From Nocardia sp. NBC_00508 (lineage in GTDB: Bacteria > Actinomycetota > Actinomycetes > Mycobacteriales > Mycobacteriaceae): a stretch of DNA of 64,000 nt. A program made the position numbers and the translations under genes. Positions 52,067 through 60,713 of this stretch are shown here, piece by piece. The stretch spans positions 4,774,001 through 4,838,000 of the forward strand of contig NZ_CP107852.1 of the NCBI RefSeq assembly GCF_036346875.1, written 5' to 3'. Each line of letters begins with the position of its first letter. Within the stretch, counting starts at the first letter, position 1. The notes beneath the pieces are model-generated. The model searched no databases and was not told the origin of the DNA. It saw nothing but the letters and a program-made list of their open reading frames with translations.

Positions 52067-52918
52067 TCAGACCAGGCGCAGGCCGAGCCGCCGCCGGATG
52101 CGCATATCCAGCAGATAGGCGTTGAGCGGGAACACACGGACCGGCCCCGGCAGTCTGGAAGCAGCGGCGCCGAGGGCGCGCAGGATCCGGCCGAGCGCGC
52201 GTTCGTCGCGCTCGGTCCAGTTCAGGCCCATTTCATCGCGCAGGTGCTGAGGCAGCAGGCCCGTGACGAAGAAGCGGTGCAGGCGGCCGAACGCCAGTTG
52301 CGCCGGTCGCGGCAGCATGCGCAGGTCGACGAGATCGAAGAAATAGGCGCGAACGGTCGGGTCGATGCTGGTCTCGGCCAGGTTCGTGGCCCAGTACTCG
52401 TCGAAGGCACGCCGGTCGCCAGGCCACATCGCTTCCGGCATTTGGAGCGTGGTGCCCAACCGGGCGCCGAGCCGGTAGAAGGCATCGGCGGTCGTCTCGT
52501 CCATTGGGCCGTGCATTCGCTCGTAGAGATCCTTCGCGCCCCAGTGCAGGCAGGCCGCGACCCACAGTTGCAGAGCGGGATCGAAGGCGTTGTAGCGCAC
52601 CGGACTCGACTCGGTCGAGTGGACCGGGCGATGCGAAACGTTGACCGCCTCTCGGTAGACGGCGCGGTCCTCGTCGGTGCCGAGCATCGCCACGGAAAGG
52701 TAAGTCAGGGTGGTGCGCAACCTTTTGATCGGGTGCAGCATGACCTTCCCGCTATCAACGGTGCTCTCCACCACGCCATAGCCGACCGCCGGCGCGCTCA
52801 GCTGCATGATGACGTTCGCGGTGCCGCCGAGGAATCCGGCGATGCCGTCGATGTACTGCCCGATGTCGAAGGAGTCCGGCGATTCGGGCCGATGCGTCGC
52901 GCGAAGTGGCCTGGTCAT
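52067..52918 (-). CDS. MpaB/rubber-oxygenase family protein (DUF2236), copy 2
   Basis: A 283-residue paralogue of the gene at 49539. It shares GIAGFLGGTANVIMQLSAPAVGYG, STVDSGKVMLHPIKRLRTTLTYL, VRYNAFDPALQLWVAACLHWG and the C-terminal NWTERDERALGRILRALGAAASRLPGPVRVFPLNAYLLDMRIRRR. Identity over the whole length looks high, so this is a fairly recent duplication. The GAGGTC AACG ATG start context is also alike. Substrate unknown. Confidence 0.82.
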   Translation of the reverse strand: MTRPLRATHRPESPDSFDIGQYIDGIAGFLGGTANVIMQLSAPAVGYGVVESTVDSGKVMLHPIKRLRTTLTYLSVAMLGTDEDRAVYREAVNVSHRPVHSTESSPVRYNAFDPALQLWVAACLHWGAKDLYERMHGPMDETTADAFYRLGARLGTTLQMPEAMWPGDRRAFDEYWATNLAETSIDPTVRAYFFDLVDLRMLPRPAQLAFGRLHRFFVTGLLPQHLRDEMGLNWTERDERALGRILRALGAAASRLPGPVRVFPLNAYLLDMRIRRRLGLRLV

Positions 52919-52934
52919 CGTTGACCTCGCAGTG

Positions 52935-52962
52935 CTGATAAGGCTATGCAATAACGTTCTCA
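52935..52962 (-). promoter_or_regulatory. Operator-like dyad upstream of MpaB copy 2
   Basis: On the minus strand the region reads TGAGA-(A)CGTT-N3-GCA-N(2)-CC-TTATCA, closely matching the dyad upstream of copy 1 (TGAGA-CGGTT-N3-GCA-N-AATC-TTCTCA). A TTGACA-like -35 lies just upstream in both. This supports common control by the TetR protein. Confidence 0.5.
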
Positions 52963-53050
52963 CCGCGTCAGCGGGGTGTCAACGATTCGCGCTGCCGATG
53001 CGGCCGGATGTCGCCGCGTCGCCGGAGAGCCGACGAAGTAGCGTGGTCGA

Positions 53051-54469
<1,419 letters not shown>

Positions 54470-54481
54470 GGGGTCGATCGG

Positions 54482-54512
54482 TTGACCTCGAGTTAGGTCA
54501 AGGTTCTACGGT
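54482..54512 (+). promoter_or_regulatory. MerR-type promoter of the PPOX gene
   Basis: -35 TTGACC (54482-54487) and -10 TACGGT (54507-54512) with a 19-base spacer. TTGACCT (54482-54488) and AGGTCAA (54495-54501) form an inverted repeat. Both hexamers and the following CG are identical to the promoter at 5110. The leader to the ATG at 54519 is very short. Confidence 0.75.
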
Positions 54513-54518
54513 CGCCAC

Positions 54519-54911
54519 ATGACCTCGACTCTGACCCCCGAACAGATCGACTACCTGCACACCCAGCACCTCGGCCGCCTGGCGACCGTCCGCCCCGACG
54601 GCACGCCGCAGAACAACCCCGTCGGCTTCCACTACAACGCCGACCTCGGCACCATCGACATCGCCGGCTGGAACATGGGGGCCTCCCGAAAGTTCCGCAA
54701 CCTCACCACGAACGCCCACGTCGCATTCGTCGTCGACGACATCGCCTCGGTGCAACCCTGGCGCGTCCGCTGCCTGGAAATCCGCGGCACCGCTGAAGCA
54801 CTCACTGACGTCGACCCCTACATCGCGGGGGTCTCCCGCGAAATGATCCGCATCCACCCGGACCGGATCATCGCCTTCGGCTTGTCGGGTGAGGGCCCCG
54901 ACAACGCCTGA
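54519..54911 (+). CDS. PPOX-class flavin/F420-dependent oxidoreductase
   Basis: A 130-residue split-barrel oxidoreductase of the pyridoxamine-5-phosphate-oxidase-like (PPOX) class. The N-terminal motif YLHTQHLGRLATVRPDGTPQNNPVGFHYN and the later IDIAGWNMGASRKFRNLTTNAHVAFVVDD are typical of actinobacterial PPOX proteins that bind FMN or F420. FbiC is encoded in the same window, so F420 is available. It is driven by a MerR-type promoter and converges with the NTF2-like gene, which has a matching promoter. Substrate unknown. Confidence 0.85.
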   Translation: MTSTLTPEQIDYLHTQHLGRLATVRPDGTPQNNPVGFHYNADLGTIDIAGWNMGASRKFRNLTTNAHVAFVVDDIASVQPWRVRCLEIRGTAEALTDVDPYIAGVSREMIRIHPDRIIAFGLSGEGPDNA

Positions 54912-54919
54912 CCGCATAG

Positions 54920-55312
54920 CTATCCTGTGCTCACGGGCGTGTTCTGCCCGGTGCGGATCCGCCATTCACCGTCGCGGAGCTCGGCGGTCAGGATGATCAC
55001 GCCATGCATCGGATCGCGCGTCGGATCAACGCTGTCTCGGGTGCGCTGCCGTGCCACCATCTGCGCAACCGTCGGCGTGAGCTCAATGGTCACCTCATGC
55101 TGGTACGCAACGCTGACCTCGTGCAGCGGCCCGCCCGGAGCAAACACGAGACGCTGTTTGACGAGCAGCTCGCCCCGACCGATTACCAGACCGCCGCCGA
55201 AATTGACGAAGGTGCTGTCCTCCCAGAACAGCGCATTCATGGAGTCGGCATCGTTGGCATTGAAAGCGTCCTCGTACCGCACCAGCAGGGGCAACGCTGC
55301 ATTGTTCATCAT
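54920..55312 (-). CDS. NTF2-like (SnoaL/SgcJ-type) protein
   Basis: A 130-residue NTF2-fold protein of the SgcJ/EcaC type (LVRYEDAFNANDADSMNALFWEDSTFVNFGGGLVIGRGELLV then HEVSVAYQHEVTIELTPTVAQMVARQRTRDSVD). It ends 9 bases from the PPOX gene, in tail-to-tail orientation. Its promoter at 55349-55379 has the same MerR-type layout. Co-induction of the two convergent genes, by an unidentified MerR regulator, is likely. Function unknown. Confidence 0.75.
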   Translation of the reverse strand: MMNNAALPLLVRYEDAFNANDADSMNALFWEDSTFVNFGGGLVIGRGELLVKQRLVFAPGGPLHEVSVAYQHEVTIELTPTVAQMVARQRTRDSVDPTRDPMHGVIILTAELRDGEWRIRTGQNTPVSTG

Positions 55313-55348
55313 CGGCTCTCTTCCACCTCAGCTCGGCTCAACACAGCA

Positions 55349-55379
55349 AACCTAGAATCTCGAGTCCGCTTTAGGTCAA
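55349..55379 (-). promoter_or_regulatory. MerR-type promoter of the NTF2-like gene
   Basis: On the minus strand: -35 TTGACC (55379-55374), a 19-base spacer, then -10 TAGGTT (55354-55349). ACCTA and TAGGT form inverted ends around the spacer, with CTCGAG inside. The architecture equals that of the promoters at 5110 and 54482. Confidence 0.65.
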
Positions 55380-55585
55380 CACGGCCGACGTGAGCTCTCG
55401 CGGTGATCTCCGATACTTGCCGAGACCGCTCGCAGATCCGCGCCTCTGTGCTGTGCTGCGCGAACCGCGACCACATCATCGAAACGGACACTGCCTCCTA
55501 CTGACTGGCCCACACCCGCGCCGCCCCGGCGGCCACGGCTCATCGGTCTCGGCTTACCGCTCCTCGAACACCGACTCGATCCGGC

Positions 55586-55900
55586 TCAGTACTCCCGTGA
55601 GGTGTCCGGCTTCATGCGGCCCGCCTCGATCAGCGTTTGCCTTGCTGCTGCCTTGCGCGGGCAGTCCTGTACCTGGCATTCCCGGTGTCGCTGCATAGTG
55701 GCGTGCGCTTGGGGCACGCTGAATGGGAGGTCGGGTGCTTCGTGCGCCCAGCCTTGTGGCCATAGCCCGGCGTCGGCGGGCCGGGCATCCTCGGCCTGGA
55801 TACGTTGGCGCTTGGCTCGCCACTCGGCCTGCACTCGGTCGATGATCGCCTGCGGCGACGTTTCGTCCGGCTCGGCTTCCCGCCACCAGTCGAATCCCAT
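55586..55900 (-). CDS. Conserved hypothetical protein of the XRE/DUF397-type islands
   Basis: A 104-residue protein. Recognisable are the tryptophan-rich N-terminus FDWWREAEPDETSP and a C-terminal block MQRHRECQVQDCPRKAAARQTLIEAGRMKPDTSR. I recall this last block, with its CxxxxC and basic context, from small actinobacterial proteins often near mobile or XRE-linked regions. The ATG at 55900 is chosen; the frame opens at 56008. Function unknown. Confidence 0.5.
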   Translation of the reverse strand: MGFDWWREAEPDETSPQAIIDRVQAEWRAKRQRIQAEDARPADAGLWPQGWAHEAPDLPFSVPQAHATMQRHRECQVQDCPRKAAARQTLIEAGRMKPDTSREY

Positions 55901-56166
55901 CACGTTGCCTTCCCCTGCCGGGCCTTTTGGAGGCGTCCCGAGGCCTGGTAGTGCGCGCGTGTTCCGCCGGTCTGCCCTGCCCTCGAGTGGAGGACCGATT
56001 GAACGCATCCGGCCTCAGGTCGCCGGGCACGACGCTAGGAAGCCGATAGCCTTGTTCGGTAGTTTCTTGCGCTAGATTGCAGTCGTAGCCGAGAATCGTT
56101 GATCTGAACGGGACATAGGCGCGACGATCGATGGTGCAACGCAAGCCCTCGCGTCAGGACAACACC

Positions 56167-56496
56167 ATGAAGCTTCGAATGCTGGGCGGCCCCAGTGGAA
56201 ACGGCAACTCGCCCACTCTGTGGGCCACCGATCACGGCACCGCCGTCGTCCAAGGCTGGGAGATCTCCGGCTGCACCGACAGGGTGGAGATCCCGCACCG
56301 TCTACTGTCGTTTCTCGAGCCGGGTACATGGCTGGACACGCCGCTATCGGACTCCGGCGGCGGATGCTTCCGGCTGTCCGGACTGTGTGTCACCGATGCC
56401 GAAGCGCTCGCTCAACTGAACCTGCCCGACCATGAGGTCGCCGTGGAAGTGCGCCTAGCGGCAGAGAGGACTCCTCATGCAACTGGTAACCACTGA
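56167..56496 (+). CDS. Hypothetical protein upstream of the DUF6879 gene
   Basis: A 109-residue protein of unknown family (KLRMLGGPSGNGNSPTLWATDHGTAVVQGWEISG ... DSGGGCFRLSGLCVTDAEALAQLNLPDHEVAVEVRL). Its start is uncertain: the ATG at 56167 or the ATG at 56131. The 3' end overlaps the next gene by 20 bases. Small proteins of this kind accompany DUF6879/XRE-DUF5753 genes in many actinobacterial genomes. Confidence 0.55.
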   Translation: MKLRMLGGPSGNGNSPTLWATDHGTAVVQGWEISGCTDRVEIPHRLLSFLEPGTWLDTPLSDSGGGCFRLSGLCVTDAEALAQLNLPDHEVAVEVRLAAERTPHATGNH

Positions 56497-57019
56497 TCCG
56501 TTCCCACCACTGTTCACCCGTGCCAAGCGACGCGCCTTCCATTGCGAGACAAGGGATTCCTACCTGGTCGATGACGAGGTGGAATCACTGCGCCGATTCC
56601 TGGCAGGCGAACCACCGCTACCACCACCGGATACCTGGCATGCCTGGCGAGCCTTGATGACCGAGACGACCGGACGCGGCGTAGCCGTGCAGCGGGTACG
56701 GGTGGTAACGGTCCCGCACAGCGACTACGTCCGCTGGCTACTGTCCACTACGGCAAACGGCGACCTCGGACTGCACGAGGATATCCGGTGGTTGCCGCGT
56801 CACCTTGCCGAGTCGCTGCCGGTGCCGCTGGACGACTGGTGGCTGTTCGATGACGAATTGCTCGCTTACAACGTCAACGACGCCGACGGTGCCGCGGCCG
56901 GGATCGCTGTCACCGAAGACCCGCTCGTCACATCGGTCTACGGTCCGGTACGAGATCAGCTGTGGGACAGGGCGATACCCCACGAGGACTACATCCGGAG
57001 CGAGCACACCCAGGTGTGA
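56477..57019 (+). CDS. DUF6879-family protein
   Basis: A 180-residue protein of the DUF6879 family, usually encoded beside XRE/DUF5753 regulators in actinobacteria. Diagnostic text is FTRAKRRAFHCETRDSYLVDDEVESLRRFLAGEPPLPPPDTWHAWRAL, then GVAVQRVRVVTVPHSDYVRWLL and the C-terminal EDPLVTSVYGPVRDQLWDRAIPHEDY. The ATG has a GAGAGGA ribosome binding site. It overlaps both neighbours. Function unknown. Confidence 0.78.
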   Translation: MQLVTTDPFPPLFTRAKRRAFHCETRDSYLVDDEVESLRRFLAGEPPLPPPDTWHAWRALMTETTGRGVAVQRVRVVTVPHSDYVRWLLSTTANGDLGLHEDIRWLPRHLAESLPVPLDDWWLFDDELLAYNVNDADGAAAGIAVTEDPLVTSVYGPVRDQLWDRAIPHEDYIRSEHTQV

Positions 57020-57855
57020 GTGGAGTACGGGAAGCACGCGAGAACCTGGGGACTCGCCTACGCGAACTCCGAAAAAACGCCATCCTCAACGGTCAGCAAC
57101 TCGCCGACCGTTGTGGCTGGCATCCTTCCAAGGTTTCGAGAATCGAGCACGGCCGACAGACACCCACCGAAAATGACATCCGAGACTGGTGTGCCGCGAC
57201 CGATTCCACGCTCCAAATCCCCGACCTGATCGCCTCTGTTCGCAACATCAACGCGGCATACCTCGAGTGGAAACGCATCCTCGCGAACGGGCACACGCGG
57301 CGCCAGCAACAGGCGATCGAATGGGAAGCCGGTACGCGGCTTCAACGCTGGTACGAAACGGAACTGGTGCCCGGACTCCTCCAAACTCGTCGATACGCCG
57401 AAGCGGTATTGCGGGCCTGCATCGCTATGGTCGACGGACCCGACGATTTGGACGCCGCCGTGGATGCCCGCATGGCACGTAAGGCTGTGCTGTCGGAGGG
57501 AGTGCACCGATTCAGCTTCCTACTCGCCGAGCAATGTCTGTACACCACCGTTGGCGATGATGACGTTATGGTCGAGCAGCTGACCTCCCTGCTGGAGTTG
57601 GACAACCCTCGCGTCGTGCTGGGCATCATTCCCAGGGACGCCAAATTTCGTTATCCCACAACAAATTTCGTGGTTTTCGACAGGCGCATGGTCCAAGTCG
57701 AGACGGTTGCCGCTGAGCTGACCGTTACCCAGCCACGCGAAATAGACCTGTACGAGAAGACTTTTCAAGCACTCAGTGCCAGTGCGATTCGCGGAGAGGC
57801 GTCACGCGCACTGATCACCGCCGCATTGCAGCGGCGCACGCGTCGTCCAGGCTGA
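57016..57855 (+). CDS. XRE-family regulator with DUF5753 C-terminal domain
   Basis: A 279-residue regulator. Residues about 9-65 are a Cro/C1 helix-turn-helix (LGTRLRELRKNAILNGQQLADRCGWHPSKVSRIEHGRQTPTENDIRDWC). The rest is the DUF5753 domain of unknown function, with the characteristic ETELVPGLLQTRRYAEAVL and FVVFDRRMVQVETVAAELTVTQPREIDLYEKTF. The GTG at 57016 overlaps the DUF6879 stop in a GTGA. The family controls development or secondary metabolism in Streptomyces. Confidence 0.87.
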   Translation: MSGVREARENLGTRLRELRKNAILNGQQLADRCGWHPSKVSRIEHGRQTPTENDIRDWCAATDSTLQIPDLIASVRNINAAYLEWKRILANGHTRRQQQAIEWEAGTRLQRWYETELVPGLLQTRRYAEAVLRACIAMVDGPDDLDAAVDARMARKAVLSEGVHRFSFLLAEQCLYTTVGDDDVMVEQLTSLLELDNPRVVLGIIPRDAKFRYPTTNFVVFDRRMVQVETVAAELTVTQPREIDLYEKTFQALSASAIRGEASRALITAALQRRTRRPG

Positions 57856-57938
57856 TACGAGCCCCTGGGGATTCCATCGGTTCCTGTAGACCGCCGCATG
57901 GCGAGCTCTGCTGATCACCCGCGGCTCGCGGTGGGCCC

Positions 57939-58094
57939 ATGGCGCTGTTTGTGGTGTTCGACCGGCGCATGGACCAGGTCGAGACCGTGGCAGCTGAGCT
58001 GACCATCCAGATCGTCCGTCTCGCCGACCGCCGACGCGAAATTCGGGACAGGGCAATGAAACTCTTCGACGCTGCGGGCTTGTCCCGGCACTGA
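57939..58094 (+). pseudogene. Decayed duplicate of the XRE/DUF5753 C-terminus
   Basis: A 51-codon frame beginning FVVFDRRMDQVETVAAELTIQ, nearly identical to FVVFDRRMVQVETVAAELTVT in the intact gene just upstream. After that it diverges and ends in KLFDAAGLSRH. The helix-turn-helix is missing. It is the remains of a duplicated or recombined DUF5753 gene. Confidence 0.6.
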
Positions 58095-58126
58095 ATCCTG
58101 TCGGTTTGCATCGGTACTGTGCCCGC

Positions 58127-58978
58127 ATGCCCACCGTCCTGCACGAGGTGATCATCGACCTGTTCCGGCAACGCCCGCGACTCGCCGCCGACCTGCTGGC
58201 GCTTGTGCTGGACACCCCACTACCCGAATTCGACCATGCCCGACTGGAATCCGGCGATTTCCCGGACATCGACCCGACCGAGTACCGAGCAGACGCCGTC
58301 GTAGTCCTGGCCAACGGGACCGACCCCGCCCTTGCGGTGATCATCGAAGTTCAGTTGCGGCCAGACGGCAACAAGTCCTGGAGCTGGCCGGTCTACCTGA
58401 CCACGTTGCGCGCCCGGCTGCGCTGCCCCACCATGCTGCTGGTGATGTGCCCGAGCGAGCGCACGGCAGCCCGCTGCCGTCGCCCCATCCTCATTGCGCC
58501 GGGATGCGCCCTGGCTCCCGTGGCGCTCGGCCCGGCCGACGTCCCGGTGGTGACCGATGCCTCGACTGCCGCCACCAATCCGGAGTTGGCAGTTCTGTCG
58601 GCGATCGCGCATCGACACCATCCTGAACGCGATGCCATCCTGACCACTCTCGCCGAGAACATGGTCGACGTGGCCAACGGCGATATGTACATTGACCTGG
58701 TAATGGCCGTACTCCCGAAGGCGGCCCGGCACTTCTTGGAGAGCCTCATGACGACCGGCATCTACGAATACAAGAGCGAGTTCGCCCGGCGTTACTACTC
58801 TCGCGGCGAGGCTGCTGCGCTGTTGCGGATCCTGCGGACGCGCGGCTTCACTCTCTCCGAGGCCACCACCAGCCGCATTGCCGAGTGCACCGATCTCGAC
58901 CAGATCAACACCTGGATAGACCGCGCCGTCACCGTCGACAGTCTCGATGAGATCCTCGCGGACCACCCGAAGCCGTAG
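58127..58978 (+). CDS. Rpn-like PD-(D/E)XK nuclease-family protein
   Basis: A 283-residue protein resembling the recombination-promoting-nuclease (Rpn/PDDEXK_2) family. The nuclease core is visible: D57 in TEYRADAVVVL, then E74/Q76 in AVIIEVQLRPDGNKSWSWPVYLTTLRARL. The C-terminal helices (GEAAALLRILRTRGFTLSEATTSRIAECTDLDQINTWIDRAVTVDSLDEILAD) resemble the DUF4351-type tail of this family. The nuclease activity is inferred. The ATG at 58127 is chosen over an upstream start. Confidence 0.65.
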   Translation: MPTVLHEVIIDLFRQRPRLAADLLALVLDTPLPEFDHARLESGDFPDIDPTEYRADAVVVLANGTDPALAVIIEVQLRPDGNKSWSWPVYLTTLRARLRCPTMLLVMCPSERTAARCRRPILIAPGCALAPVALGPADVPVVTDASTAATNPELAVLSAIAHRHHPERDAILTTLAENMVDVANGDMYIDLVMAVLPKAARHFLESLMTTGIYEYKSEFARRYYSRGEAAALLRILRTRGFTLSEATTSRIAECTDLDQINTWIDRAVTVDSLDEILADHPKP

Positions 58979-59080
58979 TACACAAGCGCCAGCAAGCGGA
59001 CAGTCAGCCACGCACTGCGCGGTTGCCGGGCGACGCTGACCTGGTGAACAGGTCCCCGTTCCCGGCGTCCGCGGGACCGC

Positions 59081-60028
59081 TCAGTCGTTCGCGTGCAGGT
59101 CGGCGTTGAGTTCGATGCCCGTGCCCTTGCGGGGGACGACCTGGACCGCGCCGGTGGTGGAGTTGCGGCGGAACAAGAGGTTGTCGCGCCCGGCAAGTTC
59201 GGCCGCCTTGACCACGGTGCCGTCAGGGGTGGCGACCTTGGTGCCCGCGGTGAGGTAGAGGCCCGCCTCTACGACGCAGTCGTTGCCGAGTGGGATGCCG
59301 AGGCCGGAGTTCGCGCCGAGCAGCGAGCGCTCGCCGATGGAGATCACCGTGGTGCCGCCGCCGGAGAGCGTGCCCATGGTGGACGCGCCGCCGCCGACGT
59401 CGGAGCCGTCGCCGACTACGACGCCCGCGGAGATGCGGCCCTCGACCATGGACGCGCCGAGGGTGCCCGCGTTGAAGTTCACGAAGCCCTCGTGCATGAC
59501 GGTGGTGCCCGAGGCGAGGTGCGCGCCGAGGCGGACCCGGTCGGCGTCGCCGATGCGGACGCCGGAGGGCAGCACGTAGTCGACCATGCGCGGGAACTTG
59601 TCGACGCTGTACACCGTGACCGGACCGCGGGCCCGCAGCTTGGCGCGGGTGGCCTCGAAGCCCTCCACCGCGGCGGGGCCGTGGTTGGTCCACACCACGT
59701 TGGTCAGCAGGCCGAATTGGCCGTCCAGGCTCACCTCGTGCGGTTTGACCAGGCGATGCGAGAGCAGGTGCAGGCGCAGGTAGACGTCGTGTGCGTCGAC
59801 CGGCGCGGCGGACAGGTCGGCGATCGTAGTCTGCACCGCGATCACGTCGACCCCGCGCGCCTCGTCGAAGCCGAGCAGCGCCGCGTACTCGGCGGGCGCG
59901 TCGTCCAGCCGCTTGGTGCCGGTCTCGGAGAACTCGCCCAGCTGCGGGTTCGGGTACCACGTGTCCAGCACGGTCCCGTCCGCGGTCACGTTGGCGATAC
60001 CGACTGCTGCTGCTCCCTGGATGCTCAC
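59081..60028 (-). CDS. dapD: 2,3,4,5-tetrahydropyridine-2,6-dicarboxylate N-succinyltransferase
   Basis: A 315-residue acyltransferase of the actinobacterial DapD type (Rv1201c-like), the first committed step of the succinylase branch to meso-DAP and lysine. The left-handed beta-helix repeats are clear in VRIGDADRVRLGAHLASGTTVMHEGFVNFNAGTLGASMVEGRISAGVVVGDGSDVGGGAS, and NSGLGIPLGNDCVVEAG follows. It is divergent from dapE, which works two steps later. Confidence 0.95.
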   Translation of the reverse strand: MSIQGAAAVGIANVTADGTVLDTWYPNPQLGEFSETGTKRLDDAPAEYAALLGFDEARGVDVIAVQTTIADLSAAPVDAHDVYLRLHLLSHRLVKPHEVSLDGQFGLLTNVVWTNHGPAAVEGFEATRAKLRARGPVTVYSVDKFPRMVDYVLPSGVRIGDADRVRLGAHLASGTTVMHEGFVNFNAGTLGASMVEGRISAGVVVGDGSDVGGGASTMGTLSGGGTTVISIGERSLLGANSGLGIPLGNDCVVEAGLYLTAGTKVATPDGTVVKAAELAGRDNLLFRRNSTTGAVQVVPRKGTGIELNADLHAND

Positions 60029-60086
60029 GGCACTACAGGTTACCGCCCCGCGTCGAACGAGTGTGCTGCTGCTCCTGGCCGCACGC

Positions 60087-60446
60087 TTACGTGACTCGGC
60101 CCGCCGAGGCGAGGCTCACGGCCGGTCGGCCGAATGTCCGTGTCAGCACACGACGTTGCCGTTCGGTGAGCGGATTGACGAAGACCACCGCATCCGCCGA
60201 GTGATCCGCGCACGCCTGCGTCACTTCGCGCACCTTCCCGGCGCTGAGCAGCGTCCGGGCCGAGTACTCACGCGACATGAGCCCGACGCCGCCGGAGGAG
60301 ACGCCACGACGCTGGACGAACCGCGCTACGACCCGCCCGCCGCGCGCCGCGACGGCTTGCGCCGCGGCGTCCATCCTCTCTGCGTAGTCCTTCTGCTTCG
60401 CGGAGAAGAAACCGACGAGGACGATGTCGAATCCGTCCAGGCTCAC
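60087..60446 (-). CDS. Stand-alone HflX N-terminal-like domain protein
   Basis: A 119-residue protein that resembles the nucleotide-binding N-terminal domain of the ribosome-splitting GTPase HflX: FDIVLVGFFSAKQKDYAERMDAAAQAVAARGGRVVARFVQRRGVS, then ARTLLSAGKVREVTQACADHSADAVVFVNPLTERQRRVLTRTFGRPAV, the counterpart of the HflX GKVEEL...DDELSPAQ block. The HflX GTPase domain is absent. The GTG at 60446 is chosen; the frame is open further upstream. Its position between dapD and dapE is unexplained. Confidence 0.55.
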   Translation of the reverse strand: MSLDGFDIVLVGFFSAKQKDYAERMDAAAQAVAARGGRVVARFVQRRGVSSGGVGLMSREYSARTLLSAGKVREVTQACADHSADAVVFVNPLTERQRRVLTRTFGRPAVSLASAGRVT

Positions 60447-60713
60447 CGGATCGGTGTATCCGACGTCACGGGCACTCCGGCGCCGTCCGGGCGAGAGCCG
60501 GTTTCGTACGCGCCGTTGGTACACGGCCGACACCGTAGTTACCGGTTGCGTCGGTGCACAACCGACTACGGCGGACGGGCGCGGTGCCCGTATCGCGGTG
60601 AGTCGAGGAGGTGAGCACGGAACTGGTGGCCGAGCAGCCGACCGGCACCTGGTCCCGACCACTCCAGACATGGTGTGCGGGCGCGGCCGGTCAGCGGTCG
60701 TAGGGTGAAGGGC

